From contig CAZTCR010000004.1 in the NCBI GenBank assembly GCA_964612185.1, positions 1 to 64,000 of the forward strand: a stretch of 64,000 bases of DNA, read 5' to 3'. The stretch comes from UBA1447 sp964612185. Lineage in GTDB: Bacteria; Bacillota; Clostridia; Oscillospirales; Acutalibacteraceae. Below the pieces are notes generated by a model. The model did no database searches, was not told where the DNA came from, and was given only the letters and a program-made list of their open reading frames with translations. Below, one piece after another: positions 51,631-60,473 of this stretch (within the stretch, counting starts at the first letter, position 1; each line of letters opens with the position of its first letter). A program made the translations under genes and the position numbers.

Positions 51631-52341
51631 TTACGGCGCGCTGTTGCTCCAGGTGAGTGTGCCGCCGCTTTCGGTATAGGTCTTACCAAAAGTCAGCCAG
51701 ACAGCCTGCTGATTTTCATTGGGGTTGTTCGCGCTTACCTGGCAGGCCTCCACAGTAAAAGCGAGGGAATAATCCGCGTCAAGATAGCCGTCGGGCATCG
51801 GTGTAACAAAGCTGACGCTTTCCAGCACATCCTGCGTATTCGCCCCGGGGGCTAAAGGCAGGCGATAGTAAAACCAGCCGTCTCCGCCGCTCGTCCACAG
51901 CGCGGTGTTCAAAAATCCGCCGCTGACCCAGTTCGGGGTTGCGACATTCGCGTAAGCGCTGCCGGTATCGTAAAAATTATTCAACCGCTCGGTATCCGTA
52001 CCGACGGTTTTTGTCCAATACTGCGCGTAACTCGCGCGGATGACGATGGCCGATTCACCGGTGTTGGTAAAACGGGCATACTTGTTGATTGTCGCGCCCC
52101 ATTCGATATCCTGCGGGGTCCACTCGCCGTAATTACTGCCGTCGTTGCTTTCGTTGACCTCGACGGTAAGCTGCGGTGTTTCAAAGGTGTTGTCCGCGGT
52201 GTTGGAGCTGAACAGCCAGGCGTAACTGTACCCGTCGGCAAAGCTTGTGCCGACCATCAGCAGCAGGAATACCGCGAAGAACGGAATGAGCCATTCCGGT
52301 CCTTTGGGTCTGCGTTGTGTTTTTCTTGTTTGTCCGGCCAT
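51631..52341 (-). CDS. TasA/BsaA-like SipW-dependent fibre subunit 3
   Basis: 236 residues; ATG 52341 follows GGGGGCGAG. The N-terminal region is basic (TRKTQRRPKG), then a hydrophobic segment ends GTSFADGYSYAWLFSSNTAD. The body has NTGESAIVIRASYAQYW and GGDGWFYYRLPLAPG, parallel to the other two subunits. It is the first of the four-gene run subunit 3, subunit 2, sipW, subunit 1. The presence of three differing subunits suggests a composite fibre or separate major and minor components. Confidence 0.82.
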   Translation of the reverse strand: MAGQTRKTQRRPKGPEWLIPFFAVFLLLMVGTSFADGYSYAWLFSSNTADNTFETPQLTVEVNESNDGSNYGEWTPQDIEWGATINKYARFTNTGESAIVIRASYAQYWTKTVGTDTERLNNFYDTGSAYANVATPNWVSGGFLNTALWTSGGDGWFYYRLPLAPGANTQDVLESVSFVTPMPDGYLDADYSLAFTVEACQVSANNPNENQQAVWLTFGKTYTESGGTLTWSNSAP

Positions 52342-52426
52342 CGGTTCTCGCCCCCTTCACGGTCAAATGCGCTGTATCAAAAAGTTGTGTTATTATCCAA
52401 ACCGCCAAAAGCGGGAAATTTCCTTC

Positions 52427-55400
52427 TTAAGGTGATGCAAACTGATTGATTACCGTATCTGCCGCATGGAAATAGGGGATATGCTCGAAGGTGTTGGTAA
52501 ACACCGCTTCGGCCTCCATGGCGTTAATATCAACAAGGTTGTCGACACCGATGGGTTCCGGCGTGCCCGGGACACCGTTGGTTATGAGGATGAAAACCGC
52601 GCCGGTCTTCGTGTATTCCAGCGGCACGGCGGGTTCGCTGATTTCATAGATGCCGAACGGCACGGTCATCTCGACTGTTTCGCCCGCTTTGAGCAGTACA
52701 TCCGTCGCGTAGCTGCCGTCCACGCTTCTGACTTGCACCCTAAAGAGTGTGTCCGCATCGGCAGTGCCGTAGCCGCTGCCGGGGGCATAGTCCACCTCTT
52801 TGGTGATGCGCAGCAGTGATTCAAGCAGGTCAACGGTGACATTCGCCGTCGCGGTTTTCTCCAAAGTTTCGTTTGTATCCGCCGTGACGATATTGACAAT
52901 GATGCCGTCGCCGTTACTGTCCACATCGGTGGGCTGGACGATATAGGTCCCGGTATAAAGCCATTCCTCGTCAATGTCGAGTATCATATCGAAGTTAACA
53001 TCGCCCGAAACATAGGTCAGGTTCGTGACCAGCGGGTCGTCGACCGTCACGGATGTCAGGGGCATGTTGCCGGTGTTGGTGAGGTAAACATAATAGTTAA
53101 TTGTATCGCCGATGGCGTGTACCAGCACCGGGTCGGCGACTTTGGCGATGTCGAAAGACGCGGTCGCGTCAAAGTTGTTGGTGACGGTGTTGGAGTCTAC
53201 CGAATCAAGGTAATCGGCCACGGCCGAGGCGGTATTGTCGATTTGATAGGAGCCGGGCGCCGCGACCATATCGATGGTAGCCCTGTAAGTTACGGTAACG
53301 GTCTCGTCCTTGGTCAGATGATTGACGCTGACGCTCAAGGGGTTGGCGCCGGCGGGTTCGGTAACGCTCATCACGCGCGTGGGGTCGTCGGGGTCATCTG
53401 CCGCCTGGGCGCTGCCGGGCACATAGGTGGTGCCGGGCGGGACCGCGTCGGTGATGACGATATTGTGCGCGGTGCCCAAACTCACGGTTTGGAGCGTTAA
53501 GGTGTAGGTAATTTCATCACCGGGCGCCATAACGGTGCTTGCGCCGGGATTGTTGGCCTTGACCAGATTCAGGTGCGCCAGCTGAATCTCCACATCCGCC
53601 TGGGCTGTCTTGGGCGCGGTCTCGGCCGTATCGCCGGTGGCGGTGTTGACAAGCAGCCCGTAGCCGTTTGGCCCGATGTCGGAGGGCTGCACGGTATAGG
53701 TACCCGTGTAAAGCCACTGCTCGTTGAGGCCGAGTTTGCTGTCGGCGTTGTCATCCCCCGCGGCATATGCCAGCCCGGGCAGCATCGGGTCACTGACTGT
53801 GACGGAACTCAGCGGAATGTTGCCCGTATTGACCAGAAAGACTTCATAATCAATCGTTTCGCCGACATCAAACACCTTGTCGGTGCTGGCGAATTTGCTG
53901 ATGTCAAATGCGGCTTCGACATCGAAGTTGTTGGTCACGGTGTTGGAGTTGAACGACGGGATGCCGGATGCGGAGGCCGACGCGATATTGTTAAACTGGT
54001 AGGAACCCACTACGGTAACAATATCTATTTTCACCTTAAAGGTAATCGTTACCGTTTCGTCAAGGTCCAAATAGGAGATATCGATGCGCAGAGGGTTCAC
54101 TCCGGCAGGTTCGGTAACGGTCATGGTCCTGCCCGGGTCGACCGGGTCATCCGTCACGACGGCACTGCCGGGGACAAAGGTGGTATAGGGGGGCATCGCG
54201 TCGGTGATGACGATGTTGTTCGCTCTGCCGGCGCCGTCATTTTTCAGCACCAAGGTATAGGTCACCTCATCACCCGGGTCAAGAATTTCGGCGGCGAGCG
54301 GTGAATTGGCCTTGGTCAGGGACAGGTACGAACGACTTAAGGGCGTGACGACACCGTTGGATTCAACACCATACGAAAGGGGCCCGTTGTCGGAATACAT
54401 GCCGAAGTTTTCGATTTGCGTCACCGAGAGCGGCAGTGTACCGCTGCCCTGAACGCGCGCCTGGAAGGTCAGCACCGGCGAGACGAGGATGCTTGGGGAA
54501 GTGCCCGCCGGGAAGGTCGAGGCCGGGCTGGTTCCGGTGGCAGCGGCGGAAAACCGCACGCTGCTGCCGGGTAATGTACCCGCGGTTAATGTATAGGTCC
54601 ACTGGTAAATAACGGGGTCGTTGATATTGGCGATGTTGTTGTCGGCGCTGACAAGCGTCGGTCCGCTGACGAGCGCCGCGGAAGCGCCGCTGACACCGGT
54701 CACCGTCGGGGTGCCGGGAACCACGCCGGTCTCGCTGACCGAGGAATTGATCGTCATGGTTAATGTAATCTGTTCGCCGGTGGTTGTCAGCGAATGGTCA
54801 ACCGCGAGCATGGTTGTACGGTACTGCTCATTTACGCCCGGCACATAAGCCAGCGCGCCGCCATAACCGACGGTTTGACCTGTTACCGCCAAAGTCGTCC
54901 AGGTGTTTGTCCCGGGGTTATAGCGCCAGAAAGCGTTTCTATTGTTGCCCTGTGTCGCGTAAATATTGGTACCGTCGGTCGTCAAAGCGCCGCCCTGTTT
55001 GACGGCCACGGGCGTAACCGCCATGGAAGACCATGTGTCCGCGGCGATGTCGTAACGGTAAAAGTTGTTTTTGCCGTCGCCGCGCAGAGCATAGATATAG
55101 CCGCCGATGCGGGTGAGGGCGCCGCCCTGCCCGATGTTGGCAGGCGCGGAGGTCATGGCGGTCCAAGTGTTCGTTGCCGGATTATAGCGCCAAAAGTCTG
55201 CTTTGCGGTCGCCGCGGAAGGCGTAAATGTAGGTGCCGTCGGTGGTCAGCGCGCCGCCGTCCTTGACATTGGCCGGCGTGTTGGCCATCACGCCGGTCGC
55301 GGTCCAGCTGTTGGCCACCGGGTCATAGCGCCAGAAGTTGTTGGTACCGTTGCCGCGCAGGGCATAGCAATAGCCGTTCAGCCAGACGAGGGCGCCGCCG

Positions 55401-58375
55401 TTTTTGACCGCCGCCGGTGTCACCGCGCGCGCCAGCCAGGTGTTCGCGTCGATGTCATATCGCCAGAAGTTGTTGCTGCCGTCGCCGCGCAGGGCATAAA
55501 TGTAACCGTTGACATAACCGCCGCCGTCGTAGGCAAGCGAGCCGCCTTCCTTGACTGTGCCCGGAGCCACCGTCCTTGACGCCCAGGTGTTGCCGGGCAG
55601 GTCGTAGCGGTAGAAAAAGGTTTTGTCGTTGCCGTAAAAGGCATAGATACCCGCCGTCTGGCCGCCGATGACAGTTATACCGTCGACAGCAGGGGTGTTG
55701 CTGCCCAAGCGCCAGGTAACCGCGTCGTTGGCGGGCGCACTGTTAAGCCGGCTGAAGGCCAGTACGGTGTTGGAGGAGGCATCGGCAAATGTGTAGTCCC
55801 CGACCGCGGCGTCGCTGCTGACGCCTGTCGCGCTGCCGATGAACATCCGCTCCCCGTAATCATTGAGCGAGCAGGTGAAGGTGACAGTCCGTGACGCGCC
55901 GTTGGCCAGTGTGAAGCCGCTCGCCGATGGCGCGGAGATATTCGCCGAATTGCCGTTGAGCCGCTCGTCGAGCGTCGGGATGATATTGGAAATGGTTGTG
56001 TTGGAATTGTTGGTGATGGTCATGGAGACATTGACGGTGTCCCCGGTTTTGACCACCGTCGGGCTTGCCGTGACCGCCAAGGTGGTCGAACGCCCAGGAA
56101 ATGTGTCGGTATCCACCCCGTCAACCTTCGCCAGCGGTGTGAAGCCGTAACTGCCGCCGGAGCTGACGCTGCCCGTTATATAAGAAGTATAGGCCGGGAC
56201 GGGGTCGGAAATCAGCACATTTTCAAGCAGTTCCGTGCCGGTGAAATGCGGCCGCAGGGTATAGGTCAGCACCTGCCCGGGGTCGGTGGCGTCGACGGCG
56301 CCGGCGGGGGCAACGGATTTTGTCAGCTGAACCGGCGGCAGGTTAAGCGTCACATCCGCCGAATCAGCGACGGAGTAACTGACACCTTTGTCATCCAGGC
56401 CGGTGAGCGTGACATTGTTGGTATAGGAGGCCGGGCTTGTTACCTGCGGTGCGTAGGCCGTTAAAGTAATATTCTGCACCGCTCCCCCTGCCGGCAGAGT
56501 GCCGACATTCCAGCGCAGGCGCGTGGTGCCGTCGGGCAGAAGCACGGGCGGATAGGACAGCGCGGGGGAAGAGGACTTGTAGGCGAAACCGGCGGGCAGG
56601 ATATCCTCCACCACGGCGTTGTAGAGCGGCACCGGGCTCGGGTTGTTGTAGCCGAGCGTCCAGGTAACGGGCGTTCCGGAATAAACGCTTTGTGTTTCGG
56701 GTGATTTCGTTACCGCCGGCATCGGGGCGGCATACACGCTGACAGAGCGGCACTGGTCTGCAGAGAACTGTTCGAGGAAAATATCCCCGTAGGTGGAGCT
56801 GAAGTTCAAAATGGGGAACTCACCCACGACCGTGGGCGTGATGGAGCCTTGAATTTTAAGCGCGGTTGTATTCGGGGTGACACTGCCGACGGTGTTGCCC
56901 CAATAGAGGGTGAGGCCTGTGGATACAGAGCCCGTTATTGAAAGTGGGGCGGGACCCTCCAACATACCAATGTAGGAGACACCCGGCGCAAGGGAGATTT
57001 GAAGCTGGTCGGTGGTTTGGGCTGTGCTGCCGCCGACATTTTTAAGTTCAATGGTGCCCACCTGTGTTTGGCCGACCGGGGCGGTGGGCGGATCGATGGT
57101 AATGTCGAGCTTTGCCACCGCCGCGCCGTTGAAGAACAGGGAGTTATAAAAGAAGCGCAGGTAGGGCGCCTCAAAGTTATTGGAGTAAGGGACGGAGGTG
57201 GAATAGGAGTGGCCGCCGAGGTAGGAAGCTTTGCCGAGCGTTGAGCCGTTATGCGGCACGCCGCTGATGAACATATCGTATTGAAGACCGCCCGCCGTTT
57301 GGTAATACGCGACACGCTCGGTCTGGGAGTAATAGTTGGGTTTGGTGGTCAGCCAGCTTTGCCAGGAGCCGCCGGGCAGCGCCTGCACGGGTACGGTCGC
57401 CACCGCCTGCGCGACAGGCAGAGTCGGTTCGTTGACCACGAAGGTGCCGCCGACATTATCGCCGCCGTCCTGGTCCGGCCAGGTGTAGGCGAGCAAGCCG
57501 CCGTTGACAGTCGACTTAAACATCGCGCGCACGGAGGGGCTTGAGTTATTATAAAGGTCCTCAATGGCGCGCTCGTTACTCATCATGGAGTGGCAAAGTG
57601 CCAGCCAGCCGCCGCCCTGGTGCAGGAAGTAATCGAGCTGGGCATAGGTGCGTGTGCCCAGGTTCGTCGGGTCGGTCAGGGAGTAGGCATAGCCGCTGTT
57701 GTGGGGGGTGACAAAAATGTCATAATCGCGCCGGGAGCATTCGCCGCCCTCAAACAGGGCGCCGTTGGCAATTTCGGTCTGGTCGAGGATGTTGGGGGAA
57801 TTGGTTGTCCATATATTGCCGTTGTCGTCGGGGATGCCCGCGGCGTTGTAGTAGGCGATGGATATGCCGCCGTTGATGGCCTCGTTGGCGATGCGCGGAG
57901 CATTTTTAAGCACCATATCTACATTGGCGATGAAGCTCGCCGCCGCCCGATGGACCACGGGCAGCCCGGGGTATTTCAGCCACCAGGCTTGAATAACGGG
58001 CAGCGCTCTGGCCGCGTCAGCACTGGCAATGATAAAAGGACCGCCGGAATAAGTGCGGGTACCCACCACCGCGCCGGTTCTCAGGTCATTCGTCGTGGCA
58101 GTAAAGTCAGGGCCGTTGAAAGTTTTTGCGTCGTCAATAGCCCAGGAAACGGGTACGCCGGCTTGAAGCAGCGCGTACAGCAGACCGTATGCCCGCCACA
58201 TGCCGGTATTTTGGTAGGCGGTGTCCATGGGAATAATGAGGGAACCGGCGGCAAAGGTGTTATCGTCGGCATACACCACATTTGACGGCAGCAAGAAAGA
58301 CTGCGTCATCAGCAATAGGCTGACCGCGAGCGCGATGACCCTGTAACGCCGCTTGCGTACTTGTGTTCCGGGCAT
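52427..58375 (-). CDS. Giant exported protein: ThuA-like, DUF11, kelch-like and Cna-B-like domains
   Basis: 1982 residues from ATG 58375 (AAAGGGGGG upstream). Signal peptide 1-36. Residues about 40-420 resemble a ThuA/glutamine-amidotransferase-like domain (GGGWLALCHSMMSNERAIED). About 420-900 hold DUF11-type beta domains (DPGQVLTYTLRP). About 900-1180 contain six kelch-like units (YALRGDGSNNFWRYD). Further DUF11-type domains run to about 1840 (LDPGDEVTYTLVL, MAPGDEITYTLTL). About 1850-1965 is Cna-B/SpaA-like (ITKEVDYAPG, YEISEP). The C-terminus (AADTVINQFASP) has no LPxTG motif or membrane helix, so it is probably released or held non-covalently. Confidence 0.85.
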   Translation of the reverse strand: MPGTQVRKRRYRVIALAVSLLLMTQSFLLPSNVVYADDNTFAAGSLIIPMDTAYQNTGMWRAYGLLYALLQAGVPVSWAIDDAKTFNGPDFTATTNDLRTGAVVGTRTYSGGPFIIASADAARALPVIQAWWLKYPGLPVVHRAAASFIANVDMVLKNAPRIANEAINGGISIAYYNAAGIPDDNGNIWTTNSPNILDQTEIANGALFEGGECSRRDYDIFVTPHNSGYAYSLTDPTNLGTRTYAQLDYFLHQGGGWLALCHSMMSNERAIEDLYNNSSPSVRAMFKSTVNGGLLAYTWPDQDGGDNVGGTFVVNEPTLPVAQAVATVPVQALPGGSWQSWLTTKPNYYSQTERVAYYQTAGGLQYDMFISGVPHNGSTLGKASYLGGHSYSTSVPYSNNFEAPYLRFFYNSLFFNGAAVAKLDITIDPPTAPVGQTQVGTIELKNVGGSTAQTTDQLQISLAPGVSYIGMLEGPAPLSITGSVSTGLTLYWGNTVGSVTPNTTALKIQGSITPTVVGEFPILNFSSTYGDIFLEQFSADQCRSVSVYAAPMPAVTKSPETQSVYSGTPVTWTLGYNNPSPVPLYNAVVEDILPAGFAYKSSSPALSYPPVLLPDGTTRLRWNVGTLPAGGAVQNITLTAYAPQVTSPASYTNNVTLTGLDDKGVSYSVADSADVTLNLPPVQLTKSVAPAGAVDATDPGQVLTYTLRPHFTGTELLENVLISDPVPAYTSYITGSVSSGGSYGFTPLAKVDGVDTDTFPGRSTTLAVTASPTVVKTGDTVNVSMTITNNSNTTISNIIPTLDERLNGNSANISAPSASGFTLANGASRTVTFTCSLNDYGERMFIGSATGVSSDAAVGDYTFADASSNTVLAFSRLNSAPANDAVTWRLGSNTPAVDGITVIGGQTAGIYAFYGNDKTFFYRYDLPGNTWASRTVAPGTVKEGGSLAYDGGGYVNGYIYALRGDGSNNFWRYDIDANTWLARAVTPAAVKNGGALVWLNGYCYALRGNGTNNFWRYDPVANSWTATGVMANTPANVKDGGALTTDGTYIYAFRGDRKADFWRYNPATNTWTAMTSAPANIGQGGALTRIGGYIYALRGDGKNNFYRYDIAADTWSSMAVTPVAVKQGGALTTDGTNIYATQGNNRNAFWRYNPGTNTWTTLAVTGQTVGYGGALAYVPGVNEQYRTTMLAVDHSLTTTGEQITLTMTINSSVSETGVVPGTPTVTGVSGASAALVSGPTLVSADNNIANINDPVIYQWTYTLTAGTLPGSSVRFSAAATGTSPASTFPAGTSPSILVSPVLTFQARVQGSGTLPLSVTQIENFGMYSDNGPLSYGVESNGVVTPLSRSYLSLTKANSPLAAEILDPGDEVTYTLVLKNDGAGRANNIVITDAMPPYTTFVPGSAVVTDDPVDPGRTMTVTEPAGVNPLRIDISYLDLDETVTITFKVKIDIVTVVGSYQFNNIASASASGIPSFNSNTVTNNFDVEAAFDISKFASTDKVFDVGETIDYEVFLVNTGNIPLSSVTVSDPMLPGLAYAAGDDNADSKLGLNEQWLYTGTYTVQPSDIGPNGYGLLVNTATGDTAETAPKTAQADVEIQLAHLNLVKANNPGASTVMAPGDEITYTLTLQTVSLGTAHNIVITDAVPPGTTYVPGSAQAADDPDDPTRVMSVTEPAGANPLSVSVNHLTKDETVTVTYRATIDMVAAPGSYQIDNTASAVADYLDSVDSNTVTNNFDATASFDIAKVADPVLVHAIGDTINYYVYLTNTGNMPLTSVTVDDPLVTNLTYVSGDVNFDMILDIDEEWLYTGTYIVQPTDVDSNGDGIIVNIVTADTNETLEKTATANVTVDLLESLLRITKEVDYAPGSGYGTADADTLFRVQVRSVDGSYATDVLLKAGETVEMTVPFGIYEISEPAVPLEYTKTGAVFILITNGVPGTPEPIGVDNLVDINAMEAEAVFTNTFEHIPYFHAADTVINQFASP

Positions 58376-58513
58376 GCCGTCCCCCCCTTTCCCGTTGTAG
58401 TAGTAGTTAAAGCCGGTGACAGATTGGTAATCATCAGAACCGAGAGGCAAATGCCGAGGTTTTACACAACGGTTCAAACAGTTAAATGGCTTGGTGTTCA
58501 GTGACCGCTTCAT

Positions 58514-59272
58514 CTAGTTGCTAATAAGTTTCGCGTGCACAACAATGCGTGCATCCTTCACATGGTAGCCGCAGGTGGAAAGCGTCAGGATTTTATCCTG
58601 CGGCGTGAGGCTGACCGGTATGGACTGCGCCGCCAGTGAAGCTATCCGGCCGGCAAACGCGTCAAACTGCTCCTGCGTGAGTATGCCGGTGTCGTTTGGC
58701 ACCCGGGACGCGGTCGTTTCGTAAACGGCAAAAATCTCATATACCAGCATCTTGTCCGGCGTATCGATATAAATGTAACGGTTTGCATTGAAAAAATCCG
58801 TGCCCAAGAATTTTTTGAGCGGGGCGAACATGGAACCGTCGCGCATATTGTGGCCGTAGAGCATGGTGTTCGTATCGCTGAAGGTTTTGCTGTTAACGGA
58901 GTCCATAAAAATTGTGCCGGGGAAACTATAGTTGCCGTAATAATCCCGATGCAGGTAGTATTCCGGCTCACGGCTCTGCACGACCGGGTAGGATATCGCC
59001 GTTCCGTCTACACGCAGCCAAGCTGCGTAATCCCCGTTGAGCGCGATGAGCGCCGCATAGTTCACTGTGCTTTTTGCGCCCGACCCGGCGCTGCCGTCCC
59101 CTGTGCCCTGCGTATTGAACTCGTCCCCAAAAGCGATTTGCGCCAGGGCGTCAAACGCCTTGTCCGCGTCACGGTACTGTTTGATGTAATAGACAAGCCA
59201 GGCCAGGGACACAACGAGTGCCGCGGCGGTGATGACCATCAGCACTTTTTGGGCGGTACGCCTGTGTGTCAT
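58514..59272 (-). CDS. srtB: Class B sortase
   Basis: 252 residues from ATG 59272 (AGGAG 8 nt upstream). One N-terminal membrane segment (about 10-32). The sortase core has DGTAISYPVVQ, FMDSVNS, LYGHNMRDGSMFAPL (catalytic His) and LTLSTCGYH (catalytic Cys), with the Arg in VKDARIVVHAKL. The pattern is that of class B enzymes. Its likely substrate in this window is the LPDTS protein at 48017-49405; class B enzymes usually prefer NPxTN-like signals, so the pairing is uncertain. Confidence 0.92.
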   Translation of the reverse strand: MTHRRTAQKVLMVITAAALVVSLAWLVYYIKQYRDADKAFDALAQIAFGDEFNTQGTGDGSAGSGAKSTVNYAALIALNGDYAAWLRVDGTAISYPVVQSREPEYYLHRDYYGNYSFPGTIFMDSVNSKTFSDTNTMLYGHNMRDGSMFAPLKKFLGTDFFNANRYIYIDTPDKMLVYEIFAVYETTASRVPNDTGILTQEQFDAFAGRIASLAAQSIPVSLTPQDKILTLSTCGYHVKDARIVVHAKLISN

Positions 59273-59334
59273 ACTGTTCGCTCCTGTGGACAATGTATAC
59301 CATGATAAACAGAAAATCGCAACCGCGGCTGAAC

Positions 59335-59982
59335 TTAAAAAATACTGACCGTTACGGTGGTGACCGGCTGTGTGCCCGTGAACTTTGACGCCAGGGTTAC
59401 CTTTATGCCATTCCCGTTGTCTGCCTCAAACGCCAAACCGCAGCACATGGTTGTTTGCTCCGCGCTGATACGGTTGAATCCGGCTGCTTTGACTTGCTCG
59501 ATATAGGTTTTAATGCTTTCTTCCGGCACTTCCGCGTAGGAAACACTCACGGATTTTTGTTCAACACGGCTGGTAAACACATGGCCGAAATCCGGTTCCG
59601 GGGCTGCGTTCAAAATGCTGTTTTCCGCCCAGGTGCCGGTAAGCTCCGCTTTGTTTTCGTCCTCGTACAAAACCCCTTCGTCCGTAAAACGGACATTTTC
59701 CCCGCGCTCATTGGCAAAATATTGTTCCAGCGCTGTTCTTTGCTCAAAAGTGAAATTTTTATAGATGCCGTCCCAGTCCTTAATCCCCACAGCCGCAAAC
59801 GCGTCGGCCAATGCTTGCAGGGAAGGTTGGCGAACCTCCGGCTCGGTGGGACTAAAGAGAACCGTAGCACCTTGCGTTGATTCGGCCGGGCTGTTTTTTG
59901 GGGCTGTGGTTTTGCCGCAGCCAACCAAAAGTGAAAGGATAATCGCCAAAACAAAGACCGGGTATCGTATCTTTTTAAGCAC
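59335..59982 (-). CDS. Lipoprotein of unknown function
   Basis: 215 residues starting at GTG 59982, about 11 nt after GGAGG. Lipobox LLVGCGK places the lipidated Cys near residue 22. A short Ser/Thr/Pro linker follows, then a soluble domain in two parts: a helical half (LADAFAAVGIKDWDGIYKNF) and a half with YIEQVKAAGFNRISAEQ and MCCGLAFEADNGNGIKVTL. I do not recognise the family. It is the first gene of the minus-strand surface locus, divergent from the AraC regulator. Confidence 0.75.
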   Translation of the reverse strand: MLKKIRYPVFVLAIILSLLVGCGKTTAPKNSPAESTQGATVLFSPTEPEVRQPSLQALADAFAAVGIKDWDGIYKNFTFEQRTALEQYFANERGENVRFTDEGVLYEDENKAELTGTWAENSILNAAPEPDFGHVFTSRVEQKSVSVSYAEVPEESIKTYIEQVKAAGFNRISAEQTTMCCGLAFEADNGNGIKVTLASKFTGTQPVTTVTVSIF

Positions 59983-60473
59983 AGCGCGTAAAACCTCCGT
60001 GAGTTCATCTTTGTCAGCAACCCTTTTGTGTCACCGGGCGGGTTCTTGTGCGCCGATTTCGGATTCGAAAACATTTCCCTTTATGCACCTACAAGCATTG
60101 TAACCCCCTTTCCCAAACGGTACTTACAAAACATTGCGAGACTTTACAAATAGTTGCGATGAATTGTTGTTTTTTACCGGTTTTTATGTTATATAGTATG
60201 TAATAGATGTTAATCAAGCGCCTGCGAACGGCTACTCCGCATTGATCGTGTTTTCGCTCGGGGCTGCAATTGCGCCACAAACTATCCTTTATTAAATTTT
60301 AATATGTATATATATTATACATATTGAAAAGTCACGCCGGATTTCACCGGTAAAAACCGGTCAAACAAAAACCATTGACGCCGGCTTGCTTGGACGGCTG
60401 TTCGTGTCACGATATATTGAAAAAAAGTTACTATTCCGCTATAGTGTATTGATGGAAGGCGGTGCCGTGATTT
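59983..60473. other. Divergent intergenic region between the surface locus and the AraC gene
   Basis: About 490 bp, AT-rich, with no gene I can support. It contains a perfect inverted repeat at 60301-60325 and must hold divergent promoters; CTATAGTG at 60439-60446 may be the -10 for the AraC gene. Confidence 0.6.
60301..60325. promoter_or_regulatory. Perfect AT-rich inverted repeat, candidate operator
   Basis: AATATGTATA (60301-60310), 5-bp spacer, TATACATATT (60316-60325). The 10-bp arms match perfectly. It lies about 150 bp upstream of the AraC-type gene and between divergent units. Confidence 0.5.

Noticed and set aside
60089..60280. 63-codon minus-strand frame upstream of the lipoprotein gene
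   Set aside because: No ribosome site and no protein-like pattern; it lies in the promoter region.
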